From the NCBI GenBank assembly GCA_038232455.1, contig JBBSHU010000076.1:1-13895 (forward strand): a stretch of 13,895 bases of DNA, read 5' to 3'. Below the pieces are notes generated by a model that saw only the letters and a program-made list of their open reading frames with translations, did no database searches and was not told where the DNA came from. This document shows, piece by piece, positions 1-5,602 of the stretch. The position numbers were made by a program, and so were the translations under genes. This stretch comes from DATAQC01 sp038232455 (GTDB taxonomy: Bacteria; Actinomycetota; Acidimicrobiia; Acidimicrobiales; AC-14). How positions within the stretch are numbered: position 1 is the stretch's first letter; each line of letters begins with the position of its first letter.

Positions 1-7
1 CTCACGC

Positions 8-730
8 CTACAGGTCGCGTACGACCTTGAATCGCTCGCCGGCGCCGATGCCGGCGGGTCCGCCGACATCGGCCGCCCGATCGGCGATCTTCTGACGGAA
101 TCGCTCGATGTCAACCGCGGCCGACGCCGCTTCGATCTGCATCGTCGAGCGGTACTGACTTCGGTGGCACAGGAGGGCGGCCAGCTTCGTCTCGAGGTGC
201 CCGCCGATGTCCTCGATGTGGTCGGGCTCGTCGGCCTCCCACAGAAGTAGCATCGAAGGTCGATGCGGGGGCGCGGCCAGCTCCGGGAAGAAGTGGGGAT
301 CGCGGGCGGCAACGATGCCGTCGGTCACCAAGAAGCCGGCGGCCCGGTGGTCGGGATGCAGTCGATAGCGCTTCCAGGGATCGTGGCCGAGCACCACGTC
401 GGGACGGATCCGGCGGATCCACGAGGCCACCTCCCAGCGTTGTCGGAGCCCGGCCTCGAGCTCGCCGTCGGTCCAGCCGCAGAACGCCACGTCGCCGGCG
501 CCACCCAGCGCGAGCGACGCGGCACGCTGCTCCTCCCGTCGCGTGGCCACGAGGAGGGCCACGTCCTCGTCGGGGTCCCACGAACCCTTCGAGCCGTCGG
601 TACACACCAGGTGGTGCACCGAGCAACCGGCCGCCGCCCATTTGGCCAGCGTGCCACCGCAACCGAACTCGACGTCGTCGGGGTGGGCACCGACGGCCAG
701 GGCCCGGGTCGGGGTTGGGATGCCGCTCAT
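8..730 (-). CDS. PIG-L family zinc-dependent N-deacetylase
   Basis: This is a 240-residue protein of the PIG-L / LmbE family (MshB, Mca and BshB relatives), which remove N-acetyl groups from GlcNAc-type or cysteine-conjugate substrates. The N-terminal motif GAHPDDVEFGCGGTL (residues 14-28) carries the family zinc ligands H16 and D19 and the likely general base D18. The second motif HPDHR (125-129) supplies the third zinc ligand, probably H128. Length matches the family and no signal peptide is seen, so it should be cytoplasmic. The ATG start overlaps the cofC stop in an ATGA, so it is probably translationally coupled to cofC; there is no Shine-Dalgarno sequence of its own. The substrate cannot be told from sequence. 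A mycothiol-type role is possible, but the usual MshB/Mca neighbours are absent and the partner here is an F420 gene. Family assignment is secure; function is open. Confidence 0.9.
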   Translation of the reverse strand: MSGIPTPTRALAVGAHPDDVEFGCGGTLAKWAAAGCSVHHLVCTDGSKGSWDPDEDVALLVATRREEQRAASLALGGAGDVAFCGWTDGELEAGLRQRWEVASWIRRIRPDVVLGHDPWKRYRLHPDHRAAGFLVTDGIVAARDPHFFPELAAPPHRPSMLLLWEADEPDHIEDIGGHLETKLAALLCHRSQYRSTMQIEAASAAVDIERFRQKIADRAADVGGPAGIGAGERFKVVRDL

Positions 731-1305
731 GGGGAGGTCAGCGCCAGATCTGACGGCAGGTCGACATCACGCCCTAGTCGGGGTTCACGCACGACCCGCA
801 ACGCCAGGCCGAGACGTCGGGCTTCGACGGCGTGGCGGGCGAAAGAGCCGGGACCGTAGGAGAACGTAAACCCCCTTCCCACCGGCACACACGCGACGTT
901 GGTGCCGTCATCGCGGCTGTCGGGGACGAGAGTGACGTCGCCGAAAGCCGCCACCCAGCCGAGGTCACCCGCCAAGGCCAGGTCGGCGTGGGCGACGACC
1001 ACCCGTCGGGCGCCTTCGGCGGCCAAGCGGTCGACTCCGGCCTCCACCGCCCGGTTCAGGCCGCGCTCGGGCTCCCAGACGACGAGAGCGTGATGGTCAC
1101 GGGCCCAGGTCGCCACCTCGGTGTCGTCGCACACGACGGCCACCGGCAAGGTCCGGGCCGCTTTCAGGACGTGGGTGGCCATGGCTCGGGCCAGCGCCCG
1201 TCGCTGGGCCGGGTCCAGGGCCGGCGCCAGCCGTAGCTTGGCGTCGTTGAAGGCCTTCACGGGCAGGAGCACGGCTACCGGACCCATGCCCAGGTTCGCG
1301 GCCAC
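727..1305 (-). CDS. cofC: 2-phospho-L-lactate / phosphoenolpyruvate guanylyltransferase (F420 biosynthesis)
   Basis: This 192-residue protein matches CofC/FbiD, the small nucleotidyltransferase that joins GTP to 2-phospho-L-lactate or, in mycobacteria, phosphoenolpyruvate. The product is the activated side-chain precursor that CofD/FbiA transfers to the flavin Fo. Visible family motifs are the N-terminal LLPVKAFNDAKLRLAP (about 14-29), a central VVAHADLAL, then PDSRDDGTN, the glycine-rich YGPGSFARHA and the C-terminal DVDLPSDL. The central segment is a little divergent from the common GDLP form. The GTG start at 1305 is preferred over an internal ATG at 1287 because a TACACT hexamer lies 5 nt upstream, as in leaderless actinobacterial genes. 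It is divergent from gpsA, as Rv2983 (fbiD) is from gpsA in Mycobacterium tuberculosis, which supports the call. Which phospho-acid it uses is not decidable here. Confidence 0.88.
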   Translation of the reverse strand: MAANLGMGPVAVLLPVKAFNDAKLRLAPALDPAQRRALARAMATHVLKAARTLPVAVVCDDTEVATWARDHHALVVWEPERGLNRAVEAGVDRLAAEGARRVVVAHADLALAGDLGWVAAFGDVTLVPDSRDDGTNVACVPVGRGFTFSYGPGSFARHAVEARRLGLALRVVREPRLGRDVDLPSDLALTSP

Positions 1306-1310
1306 AGCCG

Positions 1311-1316
1311 AGTGTA
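1311..1316 (-). promoter_or_regulatory. Candidate -10 element of a leaderless cofC promoter
   Basis: Read on the minus strand the hexamer is TACACT, fitting the actinobacterial TANNNT -10 consensus. It is separated by 5 nt (CGGCT) from the GTG of cofC. There is no Shine-Dalgarno sequence before this GTG. This spacing would place transcription initiation at or next to the start codon. No clear -35 element is seen. Inference from geometry only. Confidence 0.35.
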
Positions 1317-1381
1317 GGGCCCGCCGGCCCGGGCGAAGCCCGAGAGGCGATCAACGCGACAAGAACGGATGGGCCCAGCGC

Positions 1382-1387
1382 TAGGGT
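1382..1387 (+). promoter_or_regulatory. Candidate -10 element of a leaderless gpsA promoter
   Basis: TAGGGT matches TANNNT and is followed by 6 nt and then the GTG of gpsA at 1394. No purine-rich ribosome site lies between them. The arrangement resembles that of cofC on the opposite strand and of the regulator gene at 9073. A short GC hairpin (CGGGC-GAA-GCCCG, 1330-1342) lies between the two divergent promoters; its role is unknown. No convincing -35 element is seen. Confidence 0.35.
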
Positions 1388-1393
1388 CAGGCG

Positions 1394-2434
1394 GTGACGA
1401 CCCGGGTGGCGGTGCTGGGAGCCGGCTCCTGGGGCACCACTCTGGCGGCCATGCTGGCAGACCGGGTGCCCACCGTGTTGTGGGCCCGCCGGCCCGAGGT
1501 GGCCGTGAGCCTGCAGGCCTGTCGTCGTAACCCCGACTACGTGCGCGACCTGGCCGTCCCGACGACGCTCACCGCAACCGGTGATATCGGCACAGCCGTC
1601 ATGGGGGCCGAGGTGGTGGTGATGGCCGTGCCCTCGCACGGGTTTCGGTCGGTGCTGTCGGCCGCCTTGGTCGATCTGGCGCCGGGAGCGACCGTCCTGA
1701 CCGTGGCCAAGGGTGTGGAGCAGGGCACCTTGATGCGAATGTCAGAGGTCGTGGTCGAGGTGGCGGCGGGTCACCCCGTCGCCGTGCTCACCGGGCCCAA
1801 CCTGGCCGAGGAGGTGGGCCTGGGCCAGCCGACGGCCAGCGTGGTGGCGGCCCGCAGCGCCGACGGCGGCCTCGGTGCCGACCGTGACCTGGCCGCCAGT
1901 CTGCAGCGGCTGTTGTCGACCGAGACGTTCCGCGTCTACACCAACGACGATCTCGTGGGCTGTGAGCTGGGGGGTTCGGTCAAGAACGTCATGGCCATCG
2001 CCTCGGGGATCTCCGACGGCATGGGCTTCGGCGACAACGCCCGCGCCGCCCTCATCACCAGGGGGCTGGCCGAGATGACCCGGCTGGGGATCGCGTTGGG
2101 GGGCCAGGCCCCCACCTTCGCCGGCCTGGCCGGACTCGGTGACCTGGTGGCAACCTGCATGAGTGGACGTAGTCGAAACCGGTGGGTGGGCGAACAGCTC
2201 GGCCGCGGCCACACCATCGACGAGATCACCGGAGGTACCCGCATGGTCGCCGAAGGAGTGCGTAGCTCACTGGCCGTCGTCGAGCTGGCGTCCCGGACGG
2301 GGGTGGACACACCCATTGCCAGCGAGGTGGTGGCCGTGATCCACCAGGGCAAGCGGGCACGCGATGCCTTGGCATCACTCATGAGCCGGGTGATGAAGCC
2401 CGAGCTGCACGGTTTTTCACCACCCTCGCACTGA
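1394..2434 (+). CDS. gpsA: NAD(P)H-dependent glycerol-3-phosphate dehydrogenase
   Basis: This 346-residue enzyme reduces dihydroxyacetone phosphate to sn-glycerol 3-phosphate for phospholipid synthesis in the cytoplasm. The N-terminal Rossmann motif VLGAGSWGTTLA (residues 7-18) binds the dinucleotide. VAKGVEQGT and LTGPNLAEEV follow in the middle. The C-terminal half carries GGSVKNVMAIASG with the likely catalytic lysine K197, then GFGDNARAALITRG and GDLVATCMSGRSRN, all hallmarks of GpsA. Length is normal for the family and no residue appears missing. The GTG at 1394 puts the glycine-rich motif at the usual place near residue 9. The gene is divergent from cofC with an 88-bp gap, so the two may share a regulatory region. 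Downstream genes are separated by 134 nt or more and probably form their own unit. Confidence 0.97.
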   Translation: MTTRVAVLGAGSWGTTLAAMLADRVPTVLWARRPEVAVSLQACRRNPDYVRDLAVPTTLTATGDIGTAVMGAEVVVMAVPSHGFRSVLSAALVDLAPGATVLTVAKGVEQGTLMRMSEVVVEVAAGHPVAVLTGPNLAEEVGLGQPTASVVAARSADGGLGADRDLAASLQRLLSTETFRVYTNDDLVGCELGGSVKNVMAIASGISDGMGFGDNARAALITRGLAEMTRLGIALGGQAPTFAGLAGLGDLVATCMSGRSRNRWVGEQLGRGHTIDEITGGTRMVAEGVRSSLAVVELASRTGVDTPIASEVVAVIHQGKRARDALASLMSRVMKPELHGFSPPSH

Positions 2435-2454
2435 GCCTGATTCCTGCGAGGCTC
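2433..2454 (+). terminator. Weak candidate terminator hairpin after gpsA
   Basis: GAGCCT (2433-2438) and AGGCTC (2449-2454) form a perfect 6-bp inverted repeat with a 10-nt loop. It begins inside the gpsA stop codon and is followed only by TT rather than a U-tract. Position fits transcription termination, but the stem is short and could be chance. Confidence 0.25.
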
Positions 2455-2554
2455 TTGCGTTGCTCCACAGCAAGCTCCCAGACACGGGTGTCATCCTGGT
2501 CTCAGATGAACGAACGGTTCACGTCGCCGACACCTCTCACCCGCTCCGACACCT

Positions 2555-2561
2555 GAGGAGG
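2555..2561 (+). promoter_or_regulatory. Strong Shine-Dalgarno pointing to a non-ATG moxR start
   Basis: GAGGAGG is followed by a 7-nt spacer (CCCTACC) and then an ATC codon at 2569-2571 in frame with moxR. An in-frame TGA at 2554-2556 closes the frame just upstream. No ATG, GTG or TTG lies in frame between that stop and the ATG at 2638, which itself has no ribosome site (it is preceded by GCGGCGGCG). This site therefore argues that moxR begins at 2569 with ATC, or that the assembled base at 2571 is wrong. Confidence 0.55.
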
Positions 2562-2637
2562 CCCTACCATCGCCACTCCCACCGACGGCTCGTCTTCGGC
2601 CGAACATGTCTCCGCCGAAACGGCGCCTGCGGCGGCG

Positions 2638-3639
2638 ATGCTCGAGGCCGCTCTCTTCGAGGTCAAGAAGGTCATCGTCGGACAGGACCGCGTCGTCGAG
2701 CGCATGCTCGCCTGCCTGTTGGCCAAGGGACACGTGCTGCTCGAGGGGGTGCCGGGCCTGGCCAAAACACTGGCCGTGGAAACGCTGGCCGAAGTTGTCG
2801 GGGGATCGTTCGTGCGCCTGCAGTTCACTCCGGACCTCATCCCGTCCGACCTCGTCGGCACCCGCATCTACCGGGCGTCCACCGAGACCTTCGACGTGGA
2901 GTTCGGCCCCGTGTTCGCCAATTTCGTACTCACCGACGAGATCAACCGCGCCCCGGCCAAGGTGCAGTCGGCCCTTCTCGAGGTCATGTCCGAAGGTCAG
3001 GTGTCGATCGGTGGCATCACCCATGCCGTGCCCGACCCTTTCCTCGTCCTCGCCACCCAGAACCCCATCGAGTCCGAGGGCGTCTACCCGCTGCCCGAGG
3101 CCCAGCGCGACCGCTTCCTCATGAAGGTGCTGGTCGACTATCCCGACCGCAACGAGGAGGTCGAGATCGTCCAGCGCATGAGCGTCAACCCACCCCACGC
3201 CGCCAAGGTCCTCTCGCTCGACGACCTCCGCCAGCTCCAGAAGACGGCGGGCCAGGTCTTCGCCCACCGGGCCGTCGTCGACTACGCCGTCCGTCTCGTG
3301 CACGCCACCAGGGAGCCAGCCCAGTACGAGCTGGGTGAGCTGGCGGCCCAGATCGCCTACGGAGCCAGCCCCCGGGCCAGCCTGGGGCTCATCGCCGCCG
3401 CCCGGGGCATGGCCCTGCTGCGCCGCCGCGACTATGTGCTGCCCCAAGACGTGGTCGACGTGGCCCTCGATGTCATGCGCCACCGGGTCGTGTTGTCCTA
3501 CGAGGCCCTCGCCGACGGATTGTCCGTCGACCAGTTGCTGCAGACCGTCCTCGACCGGGTCCCGGCCCCCCGGCTGGCTCCCAGCCAGGACGCGACCGCC
3601 CTCCCGCCGCCGCCACCGGTGGCGGCCGTGGGTTTGTGA
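2638..3639 (+). CDS. moxR: MoxR-family AAA+ ATPase
   Basis: The product is a MoxR-type AAA+ ATPase, thought to act as a chaperone or to help metal or cofactor insertion together with VWA-domain partners. VIVGQD (residues 12-17) opens the core. Walker A is GVPGLAKT (37-44), Walker B ends in TDEINRAPAKVQ with D100 and E101, and a sensor-1-like region LVLATQNPIESEG follows, then PEAQRDRF with the arginine finger. The C-terminal lid resembles AAA_lid_2, with GASPRASLGL. From the first ATG the protein is 333 residues, but the core then begins unusually close to the N-terminus. The true start is probably the ATC at 2569, adding 23 residues rich in Ala, Thr and Ser. The stop overlaps the next start as GTGA. 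The order moxR-DUF58-VWA matches Rv1479-Rv1480-Rv1481 in M. tuberculosis. Confidence 0.95.
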   Translation: MLEAALFEVKKVIVGQDRVVERMLACLLAKGHVLLEGVPGLAKTLAVETLAEVVGGSFVRLQFTPDLIPSDLVGTRIYRASTETFDVEFGPVFANFVLTDEINRAPAKVQSALLEVMSEGQVSIGGITHAVPDPFLVLATQNPIESEGVYPLPEAQRDRFLMKVLVDYPDRNEEVEIVQRMSVNPPHAAKVLSLDDLRQLQKTAGQVFAHRAVVDYAVRLVHATREPAQYELGELAAQIAYGASPRASLGLIAAARGMALLRRRDYVLPQDVVDVALDVMRHRVVLSYEALADGLSVDQLLQTVLDRVPAPRLAPSQDATALPPPPPVAAVGL

Positions 3640-4634
3640 CCGTGCAGGGCCGAAAGCCGGAAGCGGAGGCTGTCGCTCGGCCCGTGGTCGACACCCGGCA
3701 CAGCGAGCGGGTGCTGCGCCAGCTCGATCTTCAGGTGAACCGACGCCTCGACGGCCTGCTCCAGGGCGACTACCAGGGGCTGCTGCCGGGGCCGGGGAGT
3801 GAGCCGGGCGAGAGCCGGGTGTACCGCCCCGGTGACGACGTTCGCCGCATCGACTGGAACGTGACCGCCCGCACCACCATCCCCCACGTGCGCGACCAGG
3901 TGGCCGACCGCGAGCTCGAGACCTGGGTGGCTGTCGACTGCTCGGCCAGCCTCGACTTCGGCACCGCCCTGTGCGAGAAGCGTGATCTGGCCGTCGCCGC
4001 AGTTGGGGCCGTCGGCTTCCTCACCGCACGTATCGGTAACCGCCTGGGTGCGGTGGTGATCGGGCCGGAGGGTGTGAAGCGCGTGCCCGCCCGCCACGGC
4101 CGCCAGGCCCTGTTCGCTCTTCTCCACAGCCTCGTCGTGCGGCCGCGGGCCGAGGCCGGTGGGGGTGGAACCGACCTGGCCGGCGGCATCCGTCACCTGG
4201 TCCAGCCCCCCCAGAGGCGGGGCCTGGCCGTCGTTGTGTCGGACTTCCTGGCTCCCGGCGGCTGGGAGAAGCCGCTGCGGGCCCTGGCCCTGCGCCACCA
4301 GGTGCTGGCTATCGAGATCGTCGACCCGCGGGAGCTGGAGCTTCCCAACGTGGGGTACCTGGCCATGGTCGATCCCGAGACCGGACGTCGCCTCGACGTG
4401 CCCACGGGCAAGGCCGGCCTCCGGGCGCGCTACGCCGAAGCCGCCGCCGCCCAGCGCGCCGACATCGCCGCCACGATCCGCCGGTCCGGAGCCCAGCACC
4501 TGCAGCTGCGCACCGATCGTGACTGGATACGCGACGTGGTGTCGTTCGTGGTGTCCAATCGCCAGCGTCGCGGCGCCCTGGTGGCGCCACCTCCGCTCAG
4601 CGGCCCCATGGCGGGGGCGGGAGCCGGGAAGTGA
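3636..4634 (+). CDS. DUF58 domain protein (MoxR partner, VWA-like fold)
   Basis: This 332-residue protein carries the DUF58 signature VYRPGDDVRRIDWNVTART, roughly residues 62-80. It is followed by a degenerate VWA-like metal-site motif VDCSASLDFG, near residue 100, and then SDFLAPGGWEKPLRALALRHQV in pieces typical of the family's C-terminal half. No membrane segment or signal peptide is visible, so it is probably cytoplasmic or peripheral. DUF58 proteins nearly always sit beside moxR and are thought to be client or adaptor proteins of the ATPase; their biochemistry is not settled. Its GTG start overlaps the moxR stop and its own stop overlaps the next GTG, both as GTGA, so the three proteins are likely made in linked amounts. 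It corresponds in position and type to Rv1480. Confidence 0.92.
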   Translation: MTVQGRKPEAEAVARPVVDTRHSERVLRQLDLQVNRRLDGLLQGDYQGLLPGPGSEPGESRVYRPGDDVRRIDWNVTARTTIPHVRDQVADRELETWVAVDCSASLDFGTALCEKRDLAVAAVGAVGFLTARIGNRLGAVVIGPEGVKRVPARHGRQALFALLHSLVVRPRAEAGGGGTDLAGGIRHLVQPPQRRGLAVVVSDFLAPGGWEKPLRALALRHQVLAIEIVDPRELELPNVGYLAMVDPETGRRLDVPTGKAGLRARYAEAAAAQRADIAATIRRSGAQHLQLRTDRDWIRDVVSFVVSNRQRRGALVAPPPLSGPMAGAGAGK

Positions 4635-5578
4635 CGTTCCTTGCCGCTGGCCGCCTGTGGCTCCTGCTCGCGGTGGTCGCCCTCGTCGTCGCCTACGTGG
4701 TGAGCCAGTTCCGCGCAAAGAAGTACGCGGTGCGCTTCTCCAACCTGTCGCTGCTGGAATCGGTGGCCCCCAAGCGCCCCGGATGGCGCCGCCACCTCCC
4801 GGCGGCTGCGTTCGCCCTGGCCCTGGCCACGTTCGTCGTGGCCTTTGCCCAGCCCACCCGCGACACCAAGGTGCCGCGCGAGCAGGCCACGATCGTGATG
4901 GCCATCGACGTGTCGCTGTCGATGCAGGCCACCGACGTGGCACCCACGAGGTTGCAGGCGGCCAAGGTGGCAGCGGCTTCGTTCGTCGACCTGGTGCCGT
5001 CGAAGCTCAACATCGGCCTGGTCGCCTTTTCGGGGACGGCCCAGGTGCTGGTGCCGCCCACCACCGACCACACCCTGCTGAAGCGCAACATCGACAATCT
5101 CCAGCTCGGGCCGGCCACGGCCATCGGCGAGGCCATCTTCGCGTCGTTGGGCGCCATCGCCGCGGTATCTGCCCAGCCGGGACAGAAGCTGCCACCGGCC
5201 AGGATCGTGTTGATGTCCGATGGAGCTACCACCGTCGGCCGGGCCAACGCCCCGGCCGCCAAGGCGGCATCGGACGCCCACACGCCGGTATCGACCATCG
5301 CCTTCGGCACCCAGACCGGCACTGTGCTGGTCGAGGGGAACCCCGTGCGGGTTCCCGTCAACAAAGACGCCCTGCGCGTCATCGCCGACGAGACCAAGGG
5401 CAGCTTCTTCGAGGCGGCCTCGGGCAAGGAGCTCAAGAAGGTCTACGCCGACATCGGCAGCTCGGTCGGCTACCGGACCGAGCGCAAGGAGGCCACCGCC
5501 TTCTTCGTGGGCCTGGGCCTGGTCTTCGCCCTCGTGGCCGCAGCCACCTCGCTGGTGTGGTTCTCCCGCCTGCCGTAG
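4631..5578 (+). CDS. Membrane-anchored VWA domain protein (BatA / Rv1481-like)
   Basis: This 315-residue protein has two N-terminal membrane segments (about residues 9-25 and 57-73), a von Willebrand factor A domain, and a C-terminal membrane segment (about 290-311). The metal-ion-dependent adhesion site is intact at its first element, IDVSLSMQATD, with D93, S95 and S97. The later elements appear as FSGTAQVLVPPTTD and LMSDGATTVG. The layout matches the Bat/YfbK-like proteins of Bacteroidetes and Rv1481 of M. tuberculosis. It is the last gene of the moxR operon, coupled to the DUF58 gene by GTGA. It likely anchors a MoxR/DUF58/VWA assembly at the cytoplasmic membrane. Specific clients are unknown. 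Only one VWA gene is present and no TPR Bat gene follows, since the next gene is convergent. Confidence 0.92.
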   Translation: MTFLAAGRLWLLLAVVALVVAYVVSQFRAKKYAVRFSNLSLLESVAPKRPGWRRHLPAAAFALALATFVVAFAQPTRDTKVPREQATIVMAIDVSLSMQATDVAPTRLQAAKVAAASFVDLVPSKLNIGLVAFSGTAQVLVPPTTDHTLLKRNIDNLQLGPATAIGEAIFASLGAIAAVSAQPGQKLPPARIVLMSDGATTVGRANAPAAKAASDAHTPVSTIAFGTQTGTVLVEGNPVRVPVNKDALRVIADETKGSFFEAASGKELKKVYADIGSSVGYRTERKEATAFFVGLGLVFALVAAATSLVWFSRLP

Positions 5579-5602
5579 CGGGCGACAACGAGAAGTGCTA
5601 CG
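5574..5602. terminator. Possible bidirectional terminator between convergent genes
   Basis: CGTAGC (5574-5579) and GCTACG (5597-5602) form a 6-bp inverted repeat with a 17-nt loop. Each arm contains the TAG stop codon of one of the two convergent genes (VWA gene on plus, GH38 on minus). The gap between the two stops is only 19 nt. There is no U-tract in either direction, and because both genes end in GTAG the repeat could be partly accidental. Confidence 0.25.

Noticed and set aside
1..7. Possible start codon of a further minus-strand gene just after the PIG-L stop
   Set aside because: A CAC (GTG on minus) is present at 3-5, but two codons are not enough to support a gene.
2491..3483. Long minus-strand open frame opposite moxR
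   Set aside because: Low-complexity His/Gly/Val/Asp-rich translation typical of the antisense of a GC-rich gene; moxR on the other strand has all family motifs.
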